The notes beneath the pieces were generated by a model. That model was not told where the DNA came from, did no database searches, and saw only the letters and a list, made by a program, of their open reading frames with translations. This document shows positions 36,338 to 47,600 of a stretch of DNA of 64,000 bases, piece after piece. A program made the position numbers and the translations under genes. This DNA is from Parasponia andersonii. Lineage: Eukaryota > Streptophyta > Magnoliopsida > Rosales > Cannabaceae. Position 1 is the stretch's first letter. Each line of letters starts with the position of its first letter. Location: the NCBI GenBank assembly GCA_002914805.1, contig JXTB01000765.1, forward strand, positions 69,330 through 133,329, read 5' to 3'.

Positions 36338-36340
<3 letters not shown>

Positions 36341-36376
<36 letters not shown>

Positions 36377-36580
36377 TATATGAATTTCGAAGCCTAGCTT
36401 CTTCTTGTATGATGTGAACTTGTTCTCACTAATCTTTCACGTTGATCTTGGTGCTATATGTAGGACAATTGTATCGAGTTGACGTGGAGGACCAGTAGCT
36501 CCAGATAACAGGTGCTTGTGTGAGTCTGATCAGCAGAATAACGAGCCAGGGATCTGTCTTTTTCCTGATATATATGTGTG

Positions 36581-36627
<47 letters not shown>

Positions 36628-36630
36628 TGT
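36341..36630. repeat. (AT)n and (GT)n microsatellites
   Basis: An AT run spans 36341-36373 and a mixed TA/TG run about 36570-36630. Between them and on to 37070 I see no gene. Confidence 0.9.
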
Positions 36631-37071
36631 GTATGTTTGTCCATTAATAATAAATATATTGCAGAATCTGTAAGCATAAGATTAATTTCTACGTGCTGCT
36701 TTTTTCACCAATATGTACGGTGGTTCTGACTACTTATAGTGATGTACGGGTATTAGTCTTCTTGAATGAAAAATATTTATGTTTGAATATACATTTTTAA
36801 CAAGGTTCCGGTCTTCTTGAAGGCCACGTTTGGGACGTGGGATAAGGAAGGGGATTGCAACAATTACAGAGCTTTGGTTTGGTAAAACAATTAATCCACC
36901 CTCTCTGAATCAGTCCCTCTTAGAGGGCTTAACTTAGTCCAGCTGGGAACTTGGCATAACGGGTCTCTAAACCAGTGACCGCGTGTTTCTCCTCTTTAAT
37001 TTGGAAAAGACTAAAACATCATTACACTCCTTTCAAAATTTTATAGCTCAAATTATGTAGCATTTTAGTTG

Positions 37072-37208
37072 GCAGGACAGCTTACTTGCTTGATCCTCTG
37101 TGGTCCCCGGCTTGAAGAAGACCATCTAGATTGACAAAATGATTCCACATACAAGCTATCACTGATATACCCTCTACAAAATGAGATCAAAACAATCAAA
37201 CTTGTGTA
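37072..37208 (-). pseudogene. Isolated RecX exon-5 fragment (third copy)
   Basis: The plus strand reads GCTTACTTGCTTGATCC, TGTGGTCCCCGGCTTG, AAGAAGACCATCTAGATTGA and ACAAGCTATCACTGATATAC. This matches exon 5 plus short intron flanks of the RecX copies (25758-25845 and about 18210-18310), diverged but unmistakable. The acceptor CTAC and donor AGCTTAC are still visible. None of the other exons is found nearby. Confidence 0.8.
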
Positions 37209-38385
37209 AGGCCAAAATATGTATAGTAATTTTATCTTTTATTTATTTCAACTAAAGCCAAACTTAAAGACAGTTTTTCTATTTGTTTTCCTTCTCCTCC
37301 CTTTTAAATGCATCTCTCTAGTTCTTGAAATACGACTTTATTCTAAGTTTAGTTTCAAAACTTAAATATATAAGTGTCTATTATAATTTCTAGTTTTCTT
37401 TTTCTTTTAAAAAAAAGTCATCATTATAGTTATTGTAGAGTTCTTATTGTAATCACGTAAGTTAGAAATCAAATTCAAAATTCTGAGACTACATATCCAT
37501 CTAATATATAGATGTACGAAGAAACTGTATGTCAAATAAATTAAGCTCCTATACTTTATGCCGCCTGAAGAATCTTCCCTGCAGCCACAATCTATTTCAC
37601 ACGCCAATGAGCTAGAGCAGCCTGAAGAATCATAACGCTGGCAGCCACAGTTTCTTCCACGTGCCGCCACCCTTTCTGCCAACAACACCAACAAAAAGCA
37701 ATGCCAACTCAGCCACCAGTCCGCCACAAGTAACAACAGCAGTAAGAACGTGTTAGAGTTCGTGACTCGAATTCTATTTACCCTGGTCCGAAAACTTCGC
37801 GGTGTGACATATATGATATTTTTGTATTTAGGAGAAATTTTGAGATCTGTGGTGGAAGCGGAGGGATCGGACCGTACAGTTTTCGTCCGTACACATATGT
37901 ATTTTAGGATTTTTGAGATTATATATATTTTAGACTCGGTCATATAAAACCTATCTTCTATATCTTATTTTTCGACATAGTGAAATTTCCTTCTCTGTCA
38001 GTGATTTTTTTCCCGATTAGGATTTTCCACTTAAATCTGTGTATTATTGTTTTTCATCTTCTTTTGTCAATTATCGTTTGGTAATTTTTAACGGAACGAA
38101 TAATTGTTGTTGCCTTCGTTAAAGAAAAATGGGAATAGTATCTCATGTGTTTTAGCGAAATACCAGTTTCGACTCTCTATTTTTTAGGACTGCAAAATGT
38201 ATTCTTTCAATTTGCCAAAATTTCAATGACATATAAAGCAAAATCAATACACCCCATATGTATTATTGCAATATAAGATTGTTCACAGAAATTAGAAAAC
38301 TGGATTACAATATTAGTCAAAACTAATATATATATATATACAGGATAAGCTTGATCATGCCAAAAGGACTATATCCAACCTGGTC
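37209..38385. other. Intergenic DNA, no gene recognised
   Basis: A 178-codon minus-strand open frame (37407-37943) contains a short repeat (GGCAGCCACA and GCCTGAAGAATC each occur twice) and Leu runs, but matches no family I know. The segment 37745-37940 has the look of retrotransposon LTR debris, but no boundary is visible. The last 150 bp are the probable 3'UTR of the DUF868 gene. Confidence 0.4.
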
Positions 38386-39279
38386 TTACTCAATTTTCCA
38401 AGCATATAGAAAATGGCAAAACTCAGTGGTTGTTGTGGTGCCTATTGGTGAGTCAACATGATCATGTTTGTTTCCATTTGAATTACAATCATTGTCTTTG
38501 GAATCCAATGTGCCTAGCTTGAAAATGAACAAGCCATGGCCTGAGCCAGGGGAACAAAACAACCAATCATGAACATCCCAGAAGATTTCCAGTGGCACAT
38601 TGTTCACCATTATAGTCTCATTCCCTCTAAATCTCCAATTCAAGTTCATAATCCGGATCACCACTGTCCCTTCGACGCTTATCCACATTTCGGGATCACC
38701 AGGCCCTGCAAGAGAGTTCTCAATGACAATGTCATGTTCTTTTTCCCCTGCATTCAACATGGTTCTCGTGCAAAACAGTCTTTTCCCACAAACATTCTCT
38801 TTCTTGTGCAACAAGGTAGCTTCTTCCAAGCATGGTCTTGACCTTGTTCTCTTATACGCATCATTCTTCAAGTCACCGAGCAAAAGAACTGCTTCTTCAT
38901 CATGCACCAAGGCAACATAGTAATCTGAACATGGTTCGGGGGAGCTAGAGAATTTCACCTGCCGAAAATCCCAGAAAATATCTACGCGCGTTCCTTCTAT
39001 GTCAAAGGATTTGAGGCCCTTCTTGCCCCAACAGTGAGTGTTTTTCAAATCAATCTTACATGTGTAATAGTTTTCCTTAGAGGGCTTGTCTACTGTGATG
39101 GTCAGGTAATGTATGGTGAGGCTTTTGCACCATGTCAAAGAAACATTGCATATTAGTTCTGCTAATTTCGCTTGGTAGACAAAGGTGATAGCAGTCTGAG
39201 AAGCTGGTTTACGAGGTGTCGCCTGATCGTCATTAGTCTCGGAAATGTTCTGGGCCAATGGTGTTTTGGACATTATCAA
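38386..39279 (-). CDS. DUF868 family protein
   Basis: Intronless, 297 residues. Family landmarks in order are TAITFVYQAKLAELICNVSL, LTWCKSL, CKIDLKNTHCWGKKGLKSFD, DIFWDFRQVKFSSSPEPCSD, YYVALVHDEEAVLLLGDLKN, RSRPCLEEATLLHKKENVCG, DIVIENSLAGPGDPEMWISV and the C-terminal IFWDVHDWLFCSPGSGHGLF. Length and order fit plant DUF868 proteins (about 280-320 residues). The molecular role is unknown; the predicted fold is beta-rich and soluble, with no signal peptide or membrane segment. The first codon could be 39279 or the ATG two codons later (MIMSK). It lies alone between repeats. Its upstream flank is duplicated at 53 kb. Confidence 0.92.
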   Translation of the reverse strand: MIMSKTPLAQNISETNDDQATPRKPASQTAITFVYQAKLAELICNVSLTWCKSLTIHYLTITVDKPSKENYYTCKIDLKNTHCWGKKGLKSFDIEGTRVDIFWDFRQVKFSSSPEPCSDYYVALVHDEEAVLLLGDLKNDAYKRTRSRPCLEEATLLHKKENVCGKRLFCTRTMLNAGEKEHDIVIENSLAGPGDPEMWISVEGTVVIRIMNLNWRFRGNETIMVNNVPLEIFWDVHDWLFCSPGSGHGLFIFKLGTLDSKDNDCNSNGNKHDHVDSPIGTTTTTEFCHFLYAWKIE

Positions 39280-39599
39280 GAGTTAATACCCTTTATTCTA
39301 GAGCATCAAATGTGATCCTGATAAGACAGGCCTTGCATTTTTAACAACCACCTGGTAATTTTAAGCCCCAAATATGGTTTTTGTGGTAGATAATAAATGA
39401 CTGGAATTGGGATAGAACAAAAGAATATGGGATTTGGGAGTTTGGAAGAGAGGCCTCTAAGTTCTATGTATTAAGCTTGTACTATTTCTGAGAAAATAAG
39501 CAACATAAGCTCTTATCTCTTTGAAGCTCAAGATTTTAGGCCCTGATATGAGTTGAACGGAGAGAATAATTCATGTTACCTTGTATTAAAGGGTCTTCC

Positions 39600-40110
39600 T
39601 GAATTGCTAAGCCATGAAGCTGACCCTATTCATGAAGATTATTTGAGATCACAAAGATATGAAAAATGAAATCTAAGTCAAGTCAATGTAAATGTACATA
39701 TGTTAATAGAATTCTTTTGTGGGTATGACAAAAGGCAACTTTGAAAATGGGGGAAACTTGTAAAAACTTTCAACTTTGTGTCATTCCCACAGACGTCAGG
39801 CTGAAGCTTGTAAAAATGGGGGGAAAAAAAAAAAAGTTGAAATGTCAGGATAGAACCAATTTGTGGGAATGACACAAAAGGCAACTTTGAAAATTTATGT
39901 CTCGGAATAAGTTGTTAATGAAGTGTCCAAACAGAAACTTTCTTTATTATTTTGTTTTTTTTGCTATAAATAGTTTTTGGTTTTTCATCTTAATTGTCAA
40001 AAGCCCTGTTGTGTTGTTGGTTAGTTGGCTACAAAAATAACCTTTCCCTTAATTGTGACTATTTATAGTCAACACAACAAAATTAGTTTTTTTTTTCCCT
40101 CTAATTTTCG
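39600..40110. repeat. DUF868 upstream segment that recurs at 53 kb
   Basis: Ordered matches to 53005-53440 include TATGAAAAATGAAATCTAA, TTAATAGAATTCTTTTG, ATTTGTGGGAATGACACAAA, GTTAATGAAGTGT, TTGCTATAAATAGTTTTT and TTAGTTGGCTACAAAAATAA. The TATAAATAG word at about 39965 is a TATA-box-like sequence inside the shared segment, pointing away from the DUF868 gene on the plus strand. Confidence 0.7.
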
Positions 40111-40350
40111 TTACGACTTCAGTCAATGACATATATGTTGTTTCTCTCTTCACGTCGTTTGGATGCTATTCATGTCGTTTTTTCAGGATTGTCTTTTGTA
40201 TTAACTGCCAATTTTCAAGCTTGCCGTCGTTCTTCAAGGATATACACTCTCGTTTTTTGAGGTTATTGTCGTTTTTACTTTTGTGGCATTCAGCTCCTCT
40301 AATCAATGTTAATGTCTGTGGATTTGAAATAATTGATGTCGTTCCACATT
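40105..40350. repeat. Fourth AACGAC-array copy, inverted
   Basis: The plus strand shows the complement, GTCGTTT, repeatedly: CACGTCGTTTGG, ATGTCGTTTTTTCAGG, GCCGTCGTTC, TTGTCGTTTTTACT and GATGTCGTTCC. The orientation is opposite to the three other arrays. Confidence 0.6.
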
Positions 40351-40879
40351 GTTCAGTTCTTTACTTGGCTTATAAATAATTACATGTGGATCTCATAACA
40401 TATGCTATCATTTTTTATGTGGGAATAATTATGGCCATATAAAATCTTTAAAATATCAAAATCACCTTTCATGAAAAGAAAACTTAAAAAAATCAATGTG
40501 TTCCATTATAGATATACACTTTCTGAAATAAAGATAAAAGGATGAGTAGGTAGGTCTCTAAATTAAAGCATGTGAAAGACTAAAGAACATCTCAACTAGA
40601 TTGGCACCCTTTATAACCTAACATCATTTGCAAACAAAATTAATTAAGAATATCCTAATAAATAAGTTGGCACCTTCCGTAGCCTAAAATTATTTGCAAA
40701 CAAAAGAAAAAGTGAGAACTCTGAAGGGCTATCCATAAAGCCATGTCTAATTTATAAACCTTCCTTTTGGATGTCTCCCTTTCAAAATGTCTCATTAAAA
40801 ATCTTACTAGATAAAATTCAATAGAAAAAATTCTAATAAGGGAAAAAGAGTGCATATTCTATGAGTTTTGAAAATCAAA

Positions 40880-41752
40880 GTATTGGAGCGGTTTCTCACC
40901 AGTCGTCCACGTGTCTCCTACTGTTGACGCTGGATTCTCCAACTGTTCACGTGTCCTTGCTGTCTCAAAGCTCTCTGAACTCCAAGCAAGATCGGAGAGG
41001 TGGGAGTGGCTACCTGCAAAGACTCTCCGATGCTTAAGTCAGTGGTTTATCTTTGTGTTTTGTAGCAAGAAAAAATATTTCAGTATGAATATCTATGTCT
41101 TTTTCTCTGGATCTCTCTCTGTCTCTTTTTTGTTGCTCACAGACTGCTTTTTTTTATATAAGTTTTTGTGCGAACCTGCCTCCTTTGGGAACGCATGGCT
41201 TTAATATATGTAGTCCTGAGATAGTAAAATAGCAGGGTTCTCTATCTCAGGAAAAATCATAAGTACCTTTCACCTCAAGATCTTTTTTTAACCGTGACGG
41301 GCCGAAATTTCTGTGACCTTTTCTGTGCTATCGTGGCCTGATTTTCGCCGTCTCTTACGGCTTCAATCTGTCAGGAGCAAGATTTGGGCAAATCACCGTT
41401 CTGACAAGACGGCTTGTCCCTGCGCACGCACCTACCCAGAAACACATTAAATGCTCTGTCCGGGTCTGGAGCCGGGGGGCTACTTTCAATTGTACCCAGT
41501 CTGAAGACCCTTGGGGCTTCTGACCCCTATAGCTGTTGAGGTAAGGGTCGCTGTTCCTAGACAACAGACTCTCGGGGCCTCAGACCACCAGTTGTCGTGG
41601 TTGGGGTCTGACTGGCTGGACCATCTGGGATCAGTTATGGGGACTCTGGGGCTTATGACCGCCACGTTCGGAAGACCCAAAGGCTGATGGCGAGATCACG
41701 TGCGATCCGCGTGGTCCTCCTCGTAGTTCAAGATTCAGGAACGGGCTCCACA
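40880..41752 (-). mobile_element. Left arm of LTR inverted pair
   Basis: The LTR proper is 40884-41752 (869 bp), minus-strand sense. Read on the minus strand it starts TGTGGAGCCCGTTCCTG and ends GAGAAACCGCTCCA. It contains a TATA-like TTATATAAAA and the family words GAGCATTTAATG and CTTAAGCATCGGAGAG. The outer four bases GTAT also pair with the right arm. It is about 95 percent identical to the right arm by eye, nearly all differences being transitions. Confidence 0.85.
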
Positions 41753-41868
41753 ACTTGGCGCCGTCTGTGGGAAAAGGGAGCCACGTGCGTCCCTCAGGTT
41801 GGAGAAGCGAAGAGACGGTTTCCCCACTTGATAGACACGAATCTATCAAATAGGGAAATAGGAGCAGT
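41753..41868 (+). other. 116-bp core between the inverted LTRs (PBS-like and PPT-like ends)
   Basis: It begins ACTTGGCGCCGTCTGTGGGA, a primer-binding-site-like string resembling the tRNA-Asp-type PBS seen in some Ty3/gypsy elements, and the same TTGGCGCCGTCT seen at 21474-21486. It ends AATAGGGAAATAGGAGCAGT, a purine-rich tract directly before the right LTR's TGTGG. So in plus orientation it is PBS then PPT, the two ends of a retrotransposon interior with everything between deleted. Confidence 0.65.
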
Positions 41869-42741
41869 TGTGGGGCCCGTTCCTGAACCTTGAACCACGA
41901 GGAGGACCACGCGGATCGCACGTGATCTCGCCATCAGCCTTTGGGTCTTCCGAACGTGGTGGTCAGAAGCCCTAGGGTCCCCATAACTGATCCCAGACGG
42001 TCCAGCCAGTCAGACCCCAACCACGACAGCTGGCGGTCTGAGGCCCCGAGGGTCTACTGTCTAGGAACAGTGACCCTTACCTCAATAGCTGTAGGGGTCA
42101 GAAGCCCCAAGGGTCTTTAGACTGGGTACAATTAAAAGCAGCCCCCCGGCTCCAGACCTGGACAGAGCATTTAATGCGTTTCTGGGTAGGTGCGTACGCA
42201 GGGACAAGCCGTCCTGTCAGAACGGCGATTTGCCCAAATCTTGCTCCTGACAGATTGAAGCCGTAGGAGGCGGCGAAAATTAGGCCACGATAGCACAGAA
42301 AAGGTCACAGAAATTTCGGCCCGTCACGGTTAAAAAAAGATCTTGAAGTGAAAGGTACTTATGATTTTTCCTGAGATAGAGAACCCTGCTATTTTACTAT
42401 CTCAGGACTACATATATTAAAGCCATGCGTTCCCAAAGGAGGCAGGTTCGCACAAAAACTTATATAAAAAAAAGCAGTCTGTGAGCAACAAAAAAGAGAC
42501 AGAGAGAGATCCAGAGAAAAAGACATAGATATTCATACTGAAATATTTTTCCTTGCTACCAAACACAAAGATAAACCACTGACTTAAGCATCGGAGAATC
42601 TTTACAGGTAGCCACCCCCGCCTCTCCGATCTTGTTTGGAATTCAGAGAGCTTTGAGACAGCAAGGACACGTGAACAGTTAGAGAATCCAGCGTCAACAG
42701 TAGGAGACACGTGGACGACTGGTGAGAAACCGCTCCAATAC
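41869..42741 (+). mobile_element. Right arm of LTR inverted pair
   Basis: The LTR is 41869-42737 (869 bp), plus-strand sense, from TGTGGGGCCCGTTCC to GAGAAACCGCTCCA, then ATAC. Its length is identical to the left arm. A possible 5-bp target duplication AAAAT occurs at 40871-40875 and 42742-42746, but in such AT-rich DNA this is weak. Open frames inside both arms (SPTVDAGFSNCSRVLAVSKL on opposite strands) are the same LTR sequence and not genes. Confidence 0.85.
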
Positions 42742-42789
42742 AAAATTCGAAGAATACATGAATGAATAATGTAAGTTTCAATGTTGAGA

Positions 42790-42869
42790 ATGATTAGGCC
42801 GCATTGATGTTGTCGCAACTGCCTCCGAAATGATTAGGCCGCATTGATGTTGTCGCAACTGCCTCCGAA
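42790..42869. repeat. Exact 40-bp tandem duplication
   Basis: 42790-42829 (ATGATTAGGCCGCATTGATG, TTGTCGCAACTGCCTCCGAA) is repeated exactly at 42830-42869, just outside the LTR palindrome. Confidence 0.95.
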
Positions 42870-44671
42870 AATCTCCGTCCTTGCTGCCTCCTCTTCAAGA
42901 TTATAAGGTTACTTGAATATCCAAATTAGTCATCAGTAGTAGTGGTGGTGGTACTTGTTTTTAAATAGAGGTAGTATCATCTGCTGCTTTATTTCTTTCG
43001 ATATCTCGATTTTTAATCTGGTAAATCACTCACTCCTGAAACTGAATAAGCAAAAACAAGCCGATTATTGACAAATAAATAAAATTACATAGTAAAAAAA
43101 AAAAGAAATATTAATTAGATTTGTGAAAAAAAAAGAAATTAATTAAAAAGTACTTACATGACCAAGAAGTCTGTATTCATGGATGATCCATTCCCGCTTT
43201 CGTCCTTGTATATATCTATGAAGTTTTTTGTGGCCAACGATTTGATTAGTTATGAGATCAAAGATGTTTTGCTCTCCTGTGCTGGCCTTCCACCACCCTC
43301 CCACCTCGCACCTCTCCACTACCCGTCTTGGCCTTTTCCCATTACCTTTGTTTGAGGTTCAAACTCTCCTCGAAAAGTAGTATCGCTCATGGTCTTTGAG
43401 ATAGGAAACAGGAGTCCCTACATACATACATACATATATCATTAATCAAAATCAAATTTGTTGTTAATAAATATAAAATATAAAGACAAACATTTAATTC
43501 ACTAAATGTATGCACACATAGAATGACATATATTAATATCGACTATACCATTTAACCGAATAGGCGATTTTATATTCCTCTGGACTAATTAAGGAATAGG
43601 GTATATGTATACCAATGGTTTTATATATGATATACTAATTTGTATTCTCATGTGGTCTGTCCATGCCATATTTTAATTAGTATCTAGCTAGTCACAATTC
43701 TATATATAGATAGTAGAAACAAGTAGTGATCAAAGAGAGACGATGATCGAAATGTACCCGAAGACACTGATTGGAGAGAGTCGTTGTCTTCCCAAGTCGG
43801 ATTAGAATAGTTGCTCGATGATATGTTTGATTGAATACCATAAGGATATTATTTTTATTGTTTATTGATATTGATTATAATTGATCATAACAAATTTACT
43901 AGTTCCCGGAGCTTTCTTATTTTAAAACTAAAGCATTTAAAGGATGATTCATTGACAAATTAAATTTGACCATGCCAATTGGGACTGAATGACAAGATAG
44001 TTTCAAAGAAGACAAACATCACGACAAATAATAAAACCAAACATAATCATACGTGGGGTAGTGGTTAACTCATAACTGGGTTATATCACGATACCCGTAC
44101 ACTGGCTCGATATATCATATTGTTTTTTGTCATTTATAACAAGGATAACGTTTTGAGTTAATTTGAAACATGATCGATCAAGCAACTATTGTAATCCGAC
44201 TTGGAAACTCTCACCAATCAAAGTCTTTGGGTAAGTTACCCGACTCAATTAGGTGAAATTTGGGAAGACCGTTGAAGCACAAAAACCTTAATATTCCTAG
44301 GCCACTAATGAAATAGAGGGTAAACTGGACTCCCTAATTAGAAGCCCTAACATTTTAATTGGTAGCTAACTACTCACAGTTCTCTATATATTTACCAGTG
44401 CATACATAAGCCTATATTTTTAATCATATACATATTGCTCTCAATACTCATCAATGCATGGCCTATAAGCCATATTGACGTGTATGTACCGCATGCACTT
44501 GCATGCGGTAAGTGGTAAGTCAGGAACCCTATTATTATTAAAATAAAAACTTTTTTTTATGGTTATTATCTTTACATGGTACGTACTATTTATATGATTT
44601 GACCAGAAATTTCTGTCAAAAATATTACGAACACCATACGAGTGCCACGAAAACGGGAAGAAAATATATAA
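42870..44671. repeat. Intergenic DNA with a spaced inverted repeat
   Basis: No gene recognised. About 43755-43830 and 44160-44235 are reverse complements of each other with differences: CCCAAGTCGGATTAGAATAG against CTATTGTAATCCGACTTGG, and TTGGAGAGAGT against ACTCTCACCAA. The spacer is about 330 bp. It may be an old foldback element, but no termini or target duplication were found. Confidence 0.55.
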
Positions 44672-47600
44672 ATTATATGCAGGGCCATCTCAACGTGAGC
44701 TGTTTTTTTTTCTTTTTTTATTTGAAAGGGCCTTATAATTATAATTTTAATTTTAATTTTTCTAATTAAAATCTATTTTCCTAGCCTTTTGAGATGCAAC
44801 TATTAATTGATTCTTTGTATTCAAGATAGGCTAATATATCTTGTTCTATAGATAATATAGCTAAGTTATTCAATTTTTTTTAGACATTGTAAATCTAAGA
44901 TAAGATTTCAATAATTTTAATTTAGAAATGCTCTTTTCCGCAGAATCAGCTGTTATTGTAATGGTTAATAATATTCTATAAGTAATAAAAATACTTGGAA
45001 AAAAATCTACTTTTCTTATATAATCGAATATTTGAAAAATTTATCTTAGCACTCTTAATTCATAAAATAAATCTAAACTGTCAATATCAAAATCATCATC
45101 ATGTTTTAGCACTTGTTTAAGATTAAGATAATAACTTTTTAGATCATCATCATCTAAGGACTTTAATTTTTTAAAATCAAATAAAAATCCGAAAATATTT
45201 TCGTATACTTTAAACTATTCAAATATACTTTTAAGAGAAGAAATTATTGTTTGATCCATTATATAAACAAACTGAAAGACTCCTAGCAGATTGTGTATGT
45301 TTTTATTAATATTCTCATCAAATTGTCGTTTTCTATGAATTACTCACTTTTCATTAAATTTAGGTTCTATTTCCATTTCATTTGCAATTTCTTTAGTTGA
45401 AATCATAGCTGATGTAAATTCATTTTCTCTATATTTTTCAAAAAATGAAAGAAGACCTTTCAATTGGTCTATAGCAATATCAATTTGCATATCCGTATTT
45501 TATACAGTCTTACTAACAAAGTTAATAGCAAATAGTATATCATACTAAATAGTCATACTCAATAAAAATTCAAAATTTTCTAACTCATATAATACTAGAC
45601 ATTTAGCTTCACTTTTTATTTTAGGATCTTCACTAGTTTCAGTCAGTGCAAGCAAAACATCTCTTACTTTTGGAGCTTGCAACTTAAGTACCTTAATACT
45701 TTCAATACTACTTTCTTAACATGTTTGTGATAATGATTGGACAGTCAAATTAGATATATTATTTTGTAGTATTTTCTATCATCTTGGTGAATAAGAGAAT
45801 AATGTGTATATATGCTGTAAAACTCCAAAAAATGTTATAACTATAGGACAAGATATCGCTACATCACAAATTATAAGATTAAGAGTATGAAAATTACAAG
45901 GTATATAAAATGCTCTAGTATTTATCTCCAATAATTTTTCTTGTTGCTTCCCTTTCATATTAGATCCATTATCATATCTTTATCCTCTTATATTACTAAT
46001 ATTAAGTTCAAGATTTTTAATTGTATTTACAAGTTCATTAAAAGACCATTTTCCTGATGTATCATTTACTACTAGAAATTCTAAAAAAATGTTCTTATAA
46101 TTTTATTGGACTTGTTATAATATTTACGCATCTTAAAATAAGAGATATTTATTTTTGATGACTTCCATCTAGAGTACAATCAAGTATAACCGAAAACTAT
46201 TTTGCATCTTTAATTTTTGTAACTTTTATATTTTTAACTTCAAAAGATAACTTTTGTATTAACTCATTTTGGATATTATGCCCAAGATAATAATTATGAA
46301 TTTCACTATCTTGTATACGTCGAATCTGTTTTTGCATTATTAGATTAAATTCAACAATAATTTTAATCAGAGTTAAAAAATTTCCATTGCTATGTTGATA
46401 TATCTCCTCATTCATTCCACGAAAGCTAAATTATTTTTAGCTAAATTCTTTACAATAGTAATTATTCTTTTTAGAACTTTCTATAAGTGTTCCTTTTCCC
46501 TATTAATTTTTTCTTGAATATTTTTGTCAATTGTCTTATTCTTTGACAGCTTTAATTCTAAATTAATCCAAGTACTTGTATTCATTATATGCTCATTAGT
46601 TGTTTTATGACTTTTGAGTTTACTACTAAGATTTTCTCAGATTTTCTCATTCATTGGATCCTTCGTTACTTAATTGGCTTGTGCTATGTTTTACGTTAAA
46701 CAACTTACAACAAAAATAATATACTTTATTAAAATCTTTTGAAGAAACCAATCATTTTCTATTATATGTTTCTCCATTCGATAGTTTTTGTATATAATGT
46801 ATAGTAGAGAAATGCCTGAAATTTTCGTCTTTTGGAACATTTATATTATTTTCTTGAATTGGACCTTTTTCTACTAATAAATCTCTTAACTTACCATCAA
46901 TAATATTTTCCCATCTTTTCGGGTCAAAAATATTTGGGGGAATGTTATGTAAATTTTGATTAGGATCTTCAATTTCTTCATTTATTTTATACTCTTTCAC
47001 ATTTTCTTGACACTTTTCACTTGTGTTTTTATCATTTTTATTGCTTGTAAAAAACTTATCAAGATCAACTTTTTGAGATTCAATCAGTTTTTTCACTCTT
47101 TTTTTTTTTTCTTAAGTTTCTTATACCTGAATTCATATTTTCTATTTGACATTCTAATTATTATTGATAGTTAAACTATGTAAAAAATAAATACCCTAAT
47201 AATAAAATTACAAAAATATAATATCTTACAAAGAAAAACTATAAAACACAATAGAAAATATAATTACTAATTTAAATTTCACATATAATGAAATAAAATA
47301 AACAAATTAATTAAAGATTGAATTTGGAGGATGGAACTGGACGTAAAAAGCTAGGTTGATACACTTTTCCACCGTAAAAAAGCTAATAGAGTTTTGATAT
47401 TATGATAGAATATAGAATGAGAGACAGAGAGTTAAAGAGATGAGATTAGAGAGTTAATAAGATAAGTAAGAGCTTGTTTTTTTGCTTTGCTGCCGCATAA
47501 TACAGATTATAAGGGAGAATGGGCAAGTTTGAATATTAAAGCCACACTCAATCACTCACCCTCATTTTTTTTTAGTATTGTGTAAGGATTTTTTTTTTTT

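Noticed and set aside
37407-37943. 178-residue minus-strand frame with Leu and Cys/Gly stretches
   Set aside because: No recognisable domain; contains a short internal DNA repeat and ends in AT-rich sequence; probably a chance frame in repeat debris.
40911-41204. Plus-strand frame SPTVDAGFSNCSRV, repeated on the minus strand at 42417-42818
   Set aside because: It is the LTR sequence of the inverted pair, not a protein; the second copy is on the other strand because the LTR is inverted.
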